The position numbers and the translations under genes are program-made. 13,811 nt of DNA from an uncultured Erysipelotrichaceae bacterium (GTDB lineage Bacteria; Bacillota_I; Bacilli_A; RFN20; CAG-826), in assembly GCA_946612405.1 (NCBI GenBank), contig CAMOEQ010000016.1:1-13811 (forward strand). Direction: 5' to 3'. Positions 7,045 to 13,811 of the stretch are shown here, one piece after another; position 1 is the first letter of the stretch; each line of letters begins with the position of its first letter. Under the pieces are notes generated by a model. That model saw only the letters and a list, made by a program, of their open reading frames with translations, ran no database searches and was not told the DNA's origin.

Positions 7045-7683
7045 ATGAAATCATTTTTTGATAAATTATTTACCAAAGATGGATTAAAGAGAATTCTATT
7101 CTCTTTTGTTTGGCTTGCTCTTCTTATTTTTGTTATTGATATCATCACAAAATGGGTTGTTCAAAATAACTTAAAAGATAATCCATCAGGAGTTACTCTT
7201 ATTCCTAATTTTCTTCATATCATCTTAACTCACAATTTAGGCGCTTCCTTTGGGATGGGTTCTAATGGTGAACTTGGTTGGAGAATATTTTGGATTTCAG
7301 TTTCAATTATTCTAACCGGTGTTTTAATCTTTGTGTTCACTAAATATTTCGCCAAATTCAGCAAACTTCAACGTGCTGCTTTAGCATTAATGATCGGTGG
7401 AGCATTTGGCAATATGATCGACCGAATTTTCTATTGGAACTCTATCGTTGGATTTGATGGAGTTATCGATTGGATTGATTTCCAATTTGGTTCATGGCAT
7501 TTTGCAACCTTTAATATTGCTGATTCAGCATTAGTTATTGGAGTTATTATCATTATCTTTGTTGAAGTGGTTAATATCATTAAAGATGTTAAGATGAAAC
7601 GTGAACGCGGCGATTATGATTTATCTCCAGAAGAACTTGAAGCTAAACTCAAAGAAAATGAAAAGGATAACAATCAGCAATAA
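7045..7683 (+). CDS. lspA: Lipoprotein signal peptidase (signal peptidase II)
   Basis: LspA is a membrane aspartyl protease that cleaves the signal peptide of prolipoproteins after lipid attachment at the cysteine. The 212-residue protein has four predicted membrane spans (about 16-37, 82-100, 110-126 and 158-178). The catalytic aspartates are D126 in GNMIDR and D160 in FNIADSA, and other family marks are IDIITKWVV (31-39) and the HNLGASFG segment (63-70). Family members are usually about 150-170 residues. The excess here is a short N-terminal extension and a 30-residue charged cytoplasmic tail (about 183-212). AAAGGAG (7032-7038) precedes the ATG. Its presence implies that the organism makes lipoproteins, a main surface component in wall-less bacteria. 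The tail coding region overlaps the start of rluD by 26 bases. Confidence 0.96.
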   Translation: MKSFFDKLFTKDGLKRILFSFVWLALLIFVIDIITKWVVQNNLKDNPSGVTLIPNFLHIILTHNLGASFGMGSNGELGWRIFWISVSIILTGVLIFVFTKYFAKFSKLQRAALALMIGGAFGNMIDRIFYWNSIVGFDGVIDWIDFQFGSWHFATFNIADSALVIGVIIIIFVEVVNIIKDVKMKRERGDYDLSPEELEAKLKENEKDNNQQ

Positions 7684-8560
7684 TTACGAAGATTTTCGTC
7701 TAGATAAGGCTTTATCGCTTATTTTAGAATCGACTTCTAGAAATAAAATCCAAGAATATATCGATTCTGGTTTTGTTCATGTTAATAATAAAAATGAGAA
7801 AGCTTCTTATAAATTAAGAAATGGTGATGAAATCATCATTGATGATTTTCCGACTGAAAAATATGATTTAGAAGCAGAAAATATCGCTTTAGATATCGTT
7901 TATGAAGATAACGATATTATTGTCATTAATAAACCAAAAGGATTAGTTACTCATCCAGGAGCAGGAAACACAAATCATACATTAGCTAACGCCTTAAAAT
8001 ATCATAGTGATTCTTTATCTTCTTTAAGTGGTGAATTCCGTCCCGGAATCGTTCATCGTCTTGATAAAGATACCGCTGGACTTATGATTGTCGCTAAAAA
8101 TGATGAAGCACATGCTTTTTTGGCCAATCAACTTAGCGACCACACTTTAGGAAGAAATTATTACGCTTTAGTATTAGGTGTTGTAAGTGAAAACGAAGGA
8201 AAAATAATTGCTCCAATTGGTCGAGACGATAAATATCGTCAAAAGATGATGGTGGACCTTCGTGATGGAAAACACGCCGTAACTAATTTTAAAGTGGTGG
8301 AAAGATTTGCAAATGCCACTTTGCTCGACTGTGCTCTTGAGACAGGAAGAACCCATCAAATTCGCGTTCATATGAATTATATTAACCATCCTGTAATTGG
8401 TGATCCGCTATATGGAAAAGGAAACCGAAAATTATATGATGATGGTCAACTTCTTTTCGCTTATAAAATTCATTTCATTCATCCAAAAACAAAAAAGGAA
8501 ATGGAATTTTCTGTCCCACTTCCTAAATATTTTGAAGATATATTATCTTCACTTCGTTAA
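7658..8560 (+). CDS. rluD: RluD/RluA-family 23S rRNA pseudouridine synthase
   Basis: The enzyme isomerises uridine to pseudouridine in RNA, most likely in 23S rRNA. In Bacillota the lspA-linked homologue is often named rluD or ylyB. The 300-residue product has an N-terminal S4 RNA-binding domain (about 12-62, starting EDFRLDKALSLIL) and the catalytic domain with INKPKGLVTHPG (90-101) and HRLDKDTAGLMIVAKN (133-148), where D136 is the catalytic aspartate. An upstream in-frame GTG at 7601 would add 19 residues unrelated to the family, so I chose the ATG at 7658, where the S4 domain begins. No good ribosome site precedes it, and it overlaps lspA by 26 bases, so it is probably translated by coupling. 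The exact target uridines cannot be told from sequence. Confidence 0.93.
   Translation: MKRITISNNYEDFRLDKALSLILESTSRNKIQEYIDSGFVHVNNKNEKASYKLRNGDEIIIDDFPTEKYDLEAENIALDIVYEDNDIIVINKPKGLVTHPGAGNTNHTLANALKYHSDSLSSLSGEFRPGIVHRLDKDTAGLMIVAKNDEAHAFLANQLSDHTLGRNYYALVLGVVSENEGKIIAPIGRDDKYRQKMMVDLRDGKHAVTNFKVVERFANATLLDCALETGRTHQIRVHMNYINHPVIGDPLYGKGNRKLYDDGQLLFAYKIHFIHPKTKKEMEFSVPLPKYFEDILSSLR
8534..8550. repeat. Perfect inverted repeat at the convergent rluD/rnhC junction
   Basis: GAAGATA (8534-8540) and TATCTTC (8544-8550) form a seven-base-pair hairpin with a three-base loop. It lies in the last codons of rluD and touches the rnhC stop codon. Neither strand has a T run directly after it, so it is not a typical terminator. 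It could protect 3' ends or be incidental to codon choice. Confidence 0.4.
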
Positions 8561-9460
8561 TTTTTTGTAATTAACAAAATTAGATTTACAAACTTTAAGT
8601 AATTCGGTTAAGCCGAATTTTTTTACGAATTTTTTCGCAAATTCATCAACTTTATTAGAACTTCCAAATGGGAATTCTAAGCCATATTTTTTACTTAGGG
8701 CTTCCATTTTTTGAAGGAATGAATAGCGGGCGATGATGCTACCAACTGCGACACATGGGAAATATGATTCACCCTTTGTTTTGAAATTAAGGTTATTGAC
8801 TACTTCATTACTATCACTTAGATATTTGTAATAATTATCTTTTTCTGTAAATTCATCGATAAAGAAATTATTAACATTTGGATATTTTTTCTTTAAATTA
8901 AGTAAGACTTGATTATGAAGTTTAGCCTTCATTTCATTCATATTCATATTTTCTTTAACAAGCTCGTTATATTTTTCATTTCCTAATGAGACTTGTGAAT
9001 ATGGAATCTTCTTAATTAATTGCTTACCAATTTCAATAATTTGTTCATCTTTGATTTTTTTAGAATCATCGACTCCTAATTTCTTTAAATAAGCGATATC
9101 TTTTTTTGCTACATAAGCAGCACAGACGCAGATTGGTCCAAAGAAATCTCCGGTACCAACTTCATCAGATCCAATTTGATCTTCAAGACATAACCAATGG
9201 GCTATTTCTTTCTTTTCTTTTTGCTTATTGATTTGAGCATTAGGATCAAAAACTTGCGCTTCTTCTAATGCATTATCACCGATAAAAAGAACTTTATATT
9301 CGTTTGCTTTTTTCGATGAATAAATTGTGACGACCAAATCCGGTCGTTTTGCAAAGAAAACAATATATTCGCCTTTATTTTCCTTTTGATAAGGAGCATA
9401 AGTGGAAATAAGATTGTTTTTAGTTGATTCGTCAACGACGATACTAACTCTAATTGCCAT
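8549..9460 (-). CDS. rnhC: Ribonuclease HIII
   Basis: RNase HIII cleaves the RNA strand of RNA-DNA hybrids and helps remove R-loops and misplaced ribonucleotides. The 303-residue product has the N-terminal substrate-binding (TBP-like) domain of the HIII class (about 1-75), a short lysine-rich linker, and the RNase HII-type catalytic domain beginning DQIGSDEVGTGDFFGP (94-109). Active-site acids D99 and E100 are visible, and D202 in FFIDEF is the likely third. CVAVGSIIARYSF (236-248) matches the conserved core. The HIII class, not HII, is shown by the N-terminal domain and the GSDEVGTGD form. It converges on rluD with a 12-base overlap. No ribosome site precedes the ATG; its -10 box ends seven bases upstream, so the mRNA may start at the initiation codon. 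Confidence 0.96.
   Translation of the reverse strand: MAIRVSIVVDESTKNNLISTYAPYQKENKGEYIVFFAKRPDLVVTIYSSKKANEYKVLFIGDNALEEAQVFDPNAQINKQKEKKEIAHWLCLEDQIGSDEVGTGDFFGPICVCAAYVAKKDIAYLKKLGVDDSKKIKDEQIIEIGKQLIKKIPYSQVSLGNEKYNELVKENMNMNEMKAKLHNQVLLNLKKKYPNVNNFFIDEFTEKDNYYKYLSDSNEVVNNLNFKTKGESYFPCVAVGSIIARYSFLQKMEALSKKYGLEFPFGSSNKVDEFAKKFVKKFGLTELLKVCKSNFVNYKKLTK
8601..8624 (+). terminator. Rho-independent terminator for the ileS-lspA-rluD operon
   Basis: AATTCGG (8601-8607) pairs with CCGAATT (8613-8619) around a five-base loop, and seven T residues run from 8618 to 8624. It starts 40 bases after the rluD stop and acts on the rightward strand. It lies entirely within the 3' coding part of the leftward rnhC gene, where the same bases encode part of FGLTELL. 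The leftward strand lacks a T run after the hairpin, so rnhC transcripts should not stop here. Confidence 0.85.
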
Positions 9461-9466
9461 GAATAA

Positions 9467-9496
9467 ATTTTACCATAATGAACTTAATTTTGTTCA
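9467..9496 (-). promoter_or_regulatory. Predicted leaderless promoter of rnhC
   Basis: On the leftward strand TGAACA (9496-9491, four of six) and TAAAAT (9472-9467, five of six) are 18 bases apart, and TGG directly before the -10 makes it an extended -10. Seven bases downstream of the -10 is 9460, the A of the rnhC ATG, so the transcript would begin with the coding sequence. A TGAAC-N8-GTTCA dyad (9479-9496) covers the -35 and part of the spacer and could be an operator. Confidence 0.55.
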
Positions 9497-9538
9497 CCCT
9501 TTCTTACTTATATATAGCGGTAATTTTCAAAAATTCGT

Positions 9539-9578
9539 TGAGAATAAGAAAATTATTTTAAAAATGGTGTGAGAATAA
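9539..9578 (+). repeat. Direct repeat of TGAGAATAA in the rnhC-mutS2 divergent region
   Basis: TGAGAATAA occurs at 9539-9547 and 9570-9578, 31 bases apart (close to three helical turns). The second copy extends to TGTGAGAATAA (9568-9578), and the same 11 bases occur in reverse orientation at 16-26, upstream of the mraZ promoter. It may be a regulator site common to the two intergenic regions, but the motif is AT-rich and short. I do not recognise a known box. Confidence 0.4.
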
Positions 9579-9590
9579 TGAGCATATTTT

Positions 9591-9619
9591 CTAACAAAGA
9601 TTAATCTTTCGTTTATAAT
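9591..9619 (+). promoter_or_regulatory. Predicted leaderless promoter of mutS2-uvrC
   Basis: CTAACA (9591-9596, four of six) and a perfect TATAAT (9614-9619) are 17 bases apart. Seven bases after the -10 is position 9626, the A of the mutS2 ATG. No Shine-Dalgarno sequence lies between, so the message most likely starts at the initiation codon. The geometry is identical to that of the divergent rnhC promoter. Confidence 0.65.
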
Positions 9620-9625
9620 ATACGT

Positions 9626-11932
9626 ATGCTAAATATTTATGAAACTTTAGAGATTTCAAAGGTTCTTGAAGAAATTGCACTTTATTCTAAAAGTGAATTG
9701 GCTAAAGAAAGAATCCTCTCTTTAAAGATGCTTCCTAAAGAAGAAATTAAGCCTGATTTAGTTAAATTAGATGAGATGATGTCTTATTTACTTAGATTTG
9801 GTGATATCTCTTTAACTTCATCATTTAATTTAAAACCATTTATTGATGATGCCACTAAAGGAATCGTTTTATCAACAAGTGAACTTGATAAAATTGCTAC
9901 TGATATTGATTCAACAAATAAGATTTATAAACAATTCTCGAAAGTTGATAAAAGCTTGTATTATTCGTTATTTACATTAACTCAATCAATGAGTGATGTT
10001 TCTAAACTTGCTGAACATATTCATAAAATAATTTTACCTAATTTAAATGTGGCAGATAATGCTTCATCCACCTTAGCTAATATTCGTTCTTCAATCCTTA
10101 AAAAAGAGAATGAAGTTAGAGGCATGTCTAGCCAATTAATTCAAAAATATCATGACTATTTAAGTGAAGATTCTGTATCGATTAGAAATGGTCATTTTGT
10201 TTTGCCAGTTAAGAGCGCTTATAAAAATAAAATTGATGGCATAATTCATGACTTTTCTAGCAGCGGTCAAACAACCTTTATTGAGCCTTCATCTTTAGTT
10301 AATTTGTCCAATCAAATTTACGCTTTAAAAGCTGATGAACAAGAAGAGATTTATCGCTTATTAAAAGAGCTTTCAAGTGAAGTAAGTGAGCACTCAAATG
10401 AATTATTAGAAAATAACAAAATCCTTGCAGAATTCGATTATATTGCCGCAAAAGCCCAATATTGTAATAAATATAAATGCTTTGTTAGTGACCTTGTCGA
10501 CGAAAGAATTATCGATCTAAAAAAAGCCCGTCATCCACTCATCGATCAAAGTAAAGTAATCGCTAATGATTTTCATTTTGATGAAGAGGGTAGAATCGTT
10601 ATTATTTCAGGTCCAAATGCGGGTGGAAAAACTGTTGCAATTAAGACGCTTGGAATATTAGTTATGATGAACCAAATGGGCATCGCTTTACCGACTAGTG
10701 AAAAAGCTAAATTATCATATTTTCCACGCATCTATGCTGACATTGGTGACAACCAATCTTTAAGCGATAATTTATCGACCTTTGCAGCCCATGTTTCTAA
10801 TTTATCTACCATCACTCATTTCGTTAATGAAAATGATTTAGTTTTGCTTGATGAACTAGGCACTGGAACTTCTCCAAATGAAGGCTCGGCTCTAGCATTA
10901 GCAATCTCTGATTTTTTAGTAGAGAAAAATTGTTTTGCTTTAATCTCATCTCATTATGAGGCGATGAAAGAATATCCTTATCGACAGAAAGTTGCAAAAA
11001 ACGCCATGATGGTGTTCGACGAGAATAAACTTGAACCAACCTATGTTTTAAAAATTGGCTATCCAGGTCGAAGCTATGGTTTAGAAATGGCCAAAAGATA
11101 TCATCTTGATAATTCAGTTATCGAAAAATCAAAGAAATATCTTCAAAAATCATCCACTAGAGGAGTGAATGATGTTTTAGATAAATTAAATAAAGTCCTA
11201 AGAGAAAATGAGAATCTTGAAAAAGATTTAAAAGAAAGAACTAGAAGACTTGAAATCAAAGAAAAAGACGTTAATTATCAAGCCAAAGTTTTAAAAGAGA
11301 AAAAAGAAAATCTTTTAGAAGATGTTGAAATCACTAAAGAAGAGATGATTAAAGAAGCTAAAAAAGAAATCGATAAAATCATCAATTCTAAGAATCCAAA
11401 TGTTAAAGTCTCTGATTTATTAAAAACAAAACAACAATTAGATAAGTTATTTACTCAAGAAGAAACAAAAGAAGTTGATGAACAATTTATTGTTGGAGAT
11501 TATGTTTTAATCTCTTCTTTAGGAATTGTTGGTAAGATTTTATCAATCAATAAAAATAAAGTCGAAATCATCTCTCATGATGGAATGAAATATAAAACTA
11601 CAATCGATAAATTAGAAAAAACTGATGCTCCAAAGCAATCTTTTTCAAAGAAAAATAATGTCGATGAAATGATAAAGAGCAAAATCGATGTTAAAACCGA
11701 GATCAATATCATCGGTCAAAGAGTTGATGAAGCGCTTGTAAATGTTGGTAAATATCTTGATGATGCTCGAATCTGTAACTTTAAAGAAGTTCGTATCATC
11801 CATGGAATGGGCACAGGAGCTCTTAAAAACGCAGTTCACTCATATCTAGATAAATGTGATTTCGTCTTAGAATATCATCTAGGAGGACAATTCGATGGCT
11901 TAAGTGGAGCCACGATTGTTAAATTAAAATGA
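9626..11932 (+). CDS. mutS2: MutS2, Smr-domain ATPase
   Basis: MutS2 is a MutS-like ATPase without the mismatch-recognition domain. In Bacillota it has been linked to suppression of recombination and, in B. subtilis, to splitting of collided ribosomes. The 768-residue protein has a helical lever and clamp region (about 1-300), the ATPase with Walker A GPNAGGKT (about 329-336) and Walker B LVLLDELGTG (about 403-412), a long charged coiled coil (about 500-600), a KOW-like beta segment (GDYVLISSLGIVGKI, from about 624), and a C-terminal Smr nuclease-like domain ending with IIHGMGTGAL (about 724-733) and GLSGATIVKLK. Length is close to the usual 780. The N terminus begins directly with the family pattern (YETLEISKVLEEIALYSKSELAK), supporting this start despite the lack of a ribosome site. 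It overlaps uvrC by ATGA. Confidence 0.97.
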   Translation: MLNIYETLEISKVLEEIALYSKSELAKERILSLKMLPKEEIKPDLVKLDEMMSYLLRFGDISLTSSFNLKPFIDDATKGIVLSTSELDKIATDIDSTNKIYKQFSKVDKSLYYSLFTLTQSMSDVSKLAEHIHKIILPNLNVADNASSTLANIRSSILKKENEVRGMSSQLIQKYHDYLSEDSVSIRNGHFVLPVKSAYKNKIDGIIHDFSSSGQTTFIEPSSLVNLSNQIYALKADEQEEIYRLLKELSSEVSEHSNELLENNKILAEFDYIAAKAQYCNKYKCFVSDLVDERIIDLKKARHPLIDQSKVIANDFHFDEEGRIVIISGPNAGGKTVAIKTLGILVMMNQMGIALPTSEKAKLSYFPRIYADIGDNQSLSDNLSTFAAHVSNLSTITHFVNENDLVLLDELGTGTSPNEGSALALAISDFLVEKNCFALISSHYEAMKEYPYRQKVAKNAMMVFDENKLEPTYVLKIGYPGRSYGLEMAKRYHLDNSVIEKSKKYLQKSSTRGVNDVLDKLNKVLRENENLEKDLKERTRRLEIKEKDVNYQAKVLKEKKENLLEDVEITKEEMIKEAKKEIDKIINSKNPNVKVSDLLKTKQQLDKLFTQEETKEVDEQFIVGDYVLISSLGIVGKILSINKNKVEIISHDGMKYKTTIDKLEKTDAPKQSFSKKNNVDEMIKSKIDVKTEINIIGQRVDEALVNVGKYLDDARICNFKEVRIIHGMGTGALKNAVHSYLDKCDFVLEYHLGGQFDGLSGATIVKLK

Positions 11933-13686
11933 CCGAGAAAGTTAAAATAGCTATCCCACTTATTCCTCGTCGTCCTGGCTGCTATTTAATGAAAGATAAA
12001 GATGATAAAGTCATCTATGTTGGCAAAGCCAAAAACATTTATAACCGCGTCAGCCAATATTTTTTAAGGCCACAAGTTGGCAAAGTTCAAGCGATGGTAT
12101 CTCATGTCGATCATTTTGAAACTATTATCACTAAAACCGATAAAGAAGCCTTTCTATTAGAACATAATTTAATTCATACTTATTACCCTAGATATAACAT
12201 TCTTCTTAAAGATGGAAAACATTATCCATATATCGCTTTAAAAAAGAAAAATGATCCATATTTAAAAATAGCCAGAAATGATAAAGATAAAAATTATTAT
12301 TATTTTGGACCATTTCCAACTAGTTCATATGCCTATAAAGTAATCGATTTATTAAATAAAATATTCCCAACTAGAAAATGTCGTAATATTCCTTCTAGCC
12401 CATGTCTATATTACCATATGGGAATGTGTTTAGGTCCTTGCATCAATAATATTGATGAAAAGACAAACGACGAATTATTTAATAACATCAAATCATTCTT
12501 AGAAGGTCATAACGAAACAATTGTTAAAGATTTAAAAGAAAAGATGCTTTTAGCAAGTGAAAATCAGGAATATGAAAAAGCTTTAGATATTAAAACCACT
12601 CTTGATGCAATTTCACATATCTTAGATAAACAAGGTGTTGAAAATAAAGACCATGTCTCCCGCGATGTCTTTGGTTTTACTTCGCGCGATTCTTATTTAA
12701 GTATTGCGATATTGACTTATCGAAGAGGAATCTTGCTTGGTAAAGAATCATATATCGTTGAAGAATTCGGTGATTTTGTTGAGCAAATTACATCATTAAT
12801 TTATCAATATTATGATACTCACTCTAAACCAAGTGAAATCTTAATTAATAATGAAGAAATCGCGAAAGAAATAGAAGATGTATTAGATGTTAAAGTCAAT
12901 TGTGTTTCCAAAGGAAATCTAGTCGAATTAGTGGAGATGGCCTCCCTTAACGCTAGACAATCTTTAGATTCCCATTTTATGTCTGCTCGTCTTAGCGATG
13001 ATAATAATGCTCTTTTAGAAGATTTAGGCAATCGAATCGGAATAGAAACTCCTTATCACATCGAACTATTTGATAATTCTCATATTCAAGGCGATTCTCC
13101 AGTTGGAGCAATGGTAGCATTTGTTAATGGCGAGCCACTTAAAAAGCTCTACCGAAAATATAATATTGAAGGTGAAGAAAAACGTGATGACTACGCTTCA
13201 ATGAAAGAAGTGATGAGAAGAAGATATACTCGACTAAAAGAAAATGATGATAAAATGCCAGATTTAATTTTGACCGATGGTGGACTTGGTCAAGTTCATG
13301 CTGGAGTGGAAGTTATTGAGGAATTACAACTAAAGATTCCGGTCTTTGGTCTATTTAAAAACGATAAGCACCAAACCAAAGGTTTGATTGATAAAGATGG
13401 CAATGTAATTTCTTTAGATGATAATAAACCATTATTCTTCTTATTAGTTAGAATGCAAGATGAAGTCCATCGCTTTGCGATATCTTTCCATCATCAAAAA
13501 CGAAGTAAGAATTTTACCAAATCAATTCTTGATGATATCGAAGGGCTTGGCGATAAACGTAAACAAATCATTAAAGATCATTATTTAGATATCGATGAAC
13601 TTAAAAAAGCAACGGTGGAAGAACTTTCTCAATATGTTCCAAAAGAAGTCGCTGAACGTATAGTAAATAAAGTAAAAGATAAATAA
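11929..13686 (+). CDS. uvrC: Excinuclease ABC subunit UvrC
   Basis: UvrC makes both incisions in nucleotide excision repair after UvrA and UvrB mark a bulky lesion. The 585-residue protein shows the N-terminal GIY-YIG nuclease (GCYLM at 17-21, IYVGKAKN at 29-36, R40, and E78 in LLEHNLI) for the 3' cut. The four cysteines C151, C159, C167 and C171 match the family iron-sulphur site. A UVR helical hairpin (about 197-232) contacts UvrB. The RNase H-like nuclease for the 5' cut has D382 in FDNSH, D450 in LTDGG and H514 in EVHRF. A C-terminal helix-hairpin-helix region (about 535-583) follows. The start codon lies in the ATGA overlap with mutS2 and has no close ribosome site, so it is probably translated by coupling. 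No clear terminator follows. Confidence 0.98.
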   Translation: MTEKVKIAIPLIPRRPGCYLMKDKDDKVIYVGKAKNIYNRVSQYFLRPQVGKVQAMVSHVDHFETIITKTDKEAFLLEHNLIHTYYPRYNILLKDGKHYPYIALKKKNDPYLKIARNDKDKNYYYFGPFPTSSYAYKVIDLLNKIFPTRKCRNIPSSPCLYYHMGMCLGPCINNIDEKTNDELFNNIKSFLEGHNETIVKDLKEKMLLASENQEYEKALDIKTTLDAISHILDKQGVENKDHVSRDVFGFTSRDSYLSIAILTYRRGILLGKESYIVEEFGDFVEQITSLIYQYYDTHSKPSEILINNEEIAKEIEDVLDVKVNCVSKGNLVELVEMASLNARQSLDSHFMSARLSDDNNALLEDLGNRIGIETPYHIELFDNSHIQGDSPVGAMVAFVNGEPLKKLYRKYNIEGEEKRDDYASMKEVMRRRYTRLKENDDKMPDLILTDGGLGQVHAGVEVIEELQLKIPVFGLFKNDKHQTKGLIDKDGNVISLDDNKPLFFLLVRMQDEVHRFAISFHHQKRSKNFTKSILDDIEGLGDKRKQIIKDHYLDIDELKKATVEELSQYVPKEVAERIVNKVKDK

Positions 13687-13696
13687 GAAATAGTAA

Positions 13697-13724
13697 TTGA
13701 AAATCAATTCCTATACTTTATAAT
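13697..13724 (+). promoter_or_regulatory. Promoter of tRNA-Arg
   Basis: TTGAAA (13697-13702, five of six) and TATAAT (13719-13724, perfect) are 16 bases apart. Transcription would begin near 13731, about three bases before the mature tRNA. The -35 lies in an AATTGA-AAA-TCAATT inverted repeat (13695-13709), which follows the uvrC stop and has no T run. Confidence 0.75.
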
Positions 13725-13733
13725 ATATTCGCT

Positions 13734-13810
<77 letters not shown>

Positions 13811-13811
13811 T

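Noticed and set aside
7601..7657. GTG start giving a 19-residue N-terminal extension of the pseudouridine synthase
   Set aside because: The extension lies wholly in lspA, has no family similarity and the S4 domain starts just after the ATG at 7658.
9479..9496. LexA (SOS) box upstream of the repair genes
   Set aside because: The half-sites GAAC and GTTC are present but eight bases apart, where the Gram-positive box needs four.
13695..13709. AATTGA-AAA-TCAATT as a terminator for uvrC
   Set aside because: The stem is short and AT-rich with no T run, and it overlaps the -35 box of the tRNA promoter.

Overview
The window is a stretch of housekeeping chromosome from a low-G+C (about one third G+C by eye) member of the Bacillota/Mycoplasmatota side of the tree. 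All tryptophans are TGG, and TGA serves as a stop in several genes (rsmH, the small membrane protein, rnhC, mutS2). This is therefore the standard code, not the UGA=Trp code of Mycoplasma and Spiroplasma. The division cluster runs rsmH, small membrane protein, ftsA, ftsZ with none of the usual peptidoglycan genes (ftsI, mraY, murD, ftsW, murG, divIB) between them. The segment sepF-ylmGH-divIVA, which usually lies between ftsZ and ileS, is also absent. This suggests a wall-less or envelope-reduced lineage, for example Acholeplasma-like or an uncultured reduced Bacilli group. That placement is an inference; the missing genes could lie elsewhere in the genome.

Layout. Positions 1-115 hold the mraZ promoter and two tandem AAAGTGG boxes that look like binding sites for MraZ itself. 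Positions 116-4065 are the reduced dcw cluster: mraZ, rsmH, a 69-residue single-pass membrane protein where ftsL normally sits, ftsA and ftsZ, with a likely second promoter before ftsA. Positions 4079-4290 are an isoleucine T-box riboswitch that starts 13 bases after the ftsZ stop and controls ileS-lspA-rluD (4310-8560). rnhC (RNase HIII) converges on rluD with a 12-base overlap, and the terminator for rluD lies inside the rnhC coding sequence. A 165-base divergent region (9461-9625) drives rnhC leftward and mutS2-uvrC rightward. Both -10 boxes end seven bases before the ATG and no ribosome binding site is visible, so both mRNAs look leaderless. The window ends with a promoter and a complete tRNA-Arg(UCU) gene with encoded CCA.

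How the genes fit together. FtsZ and FtsA form the cytokinetic ring. MraZ probably tunes expression of the cluster. RsmH modifies the ribosomal P site and RluD-type pseudouridine synthase modifies rRNA. IleRS charges tRNA-Ile under T-box control. LspA matures lipoproteins. RNase HIII, MutS2 and UvrC deal with R-loops or misplaced ribonucleotides, collided ribosomes or recombination intermediates, and bulky DNA lesions. I found no mobile element, CRISPR array, toxin-antitoxin pair or defence system. The points most worth following up are the FtsA that ends before its usual membrane-anchoring helix, the unidentified small membrane protein beside it, the MraZ boxes that overlap the mraZ ribosome binding region, and the pair of leaderless promoters.
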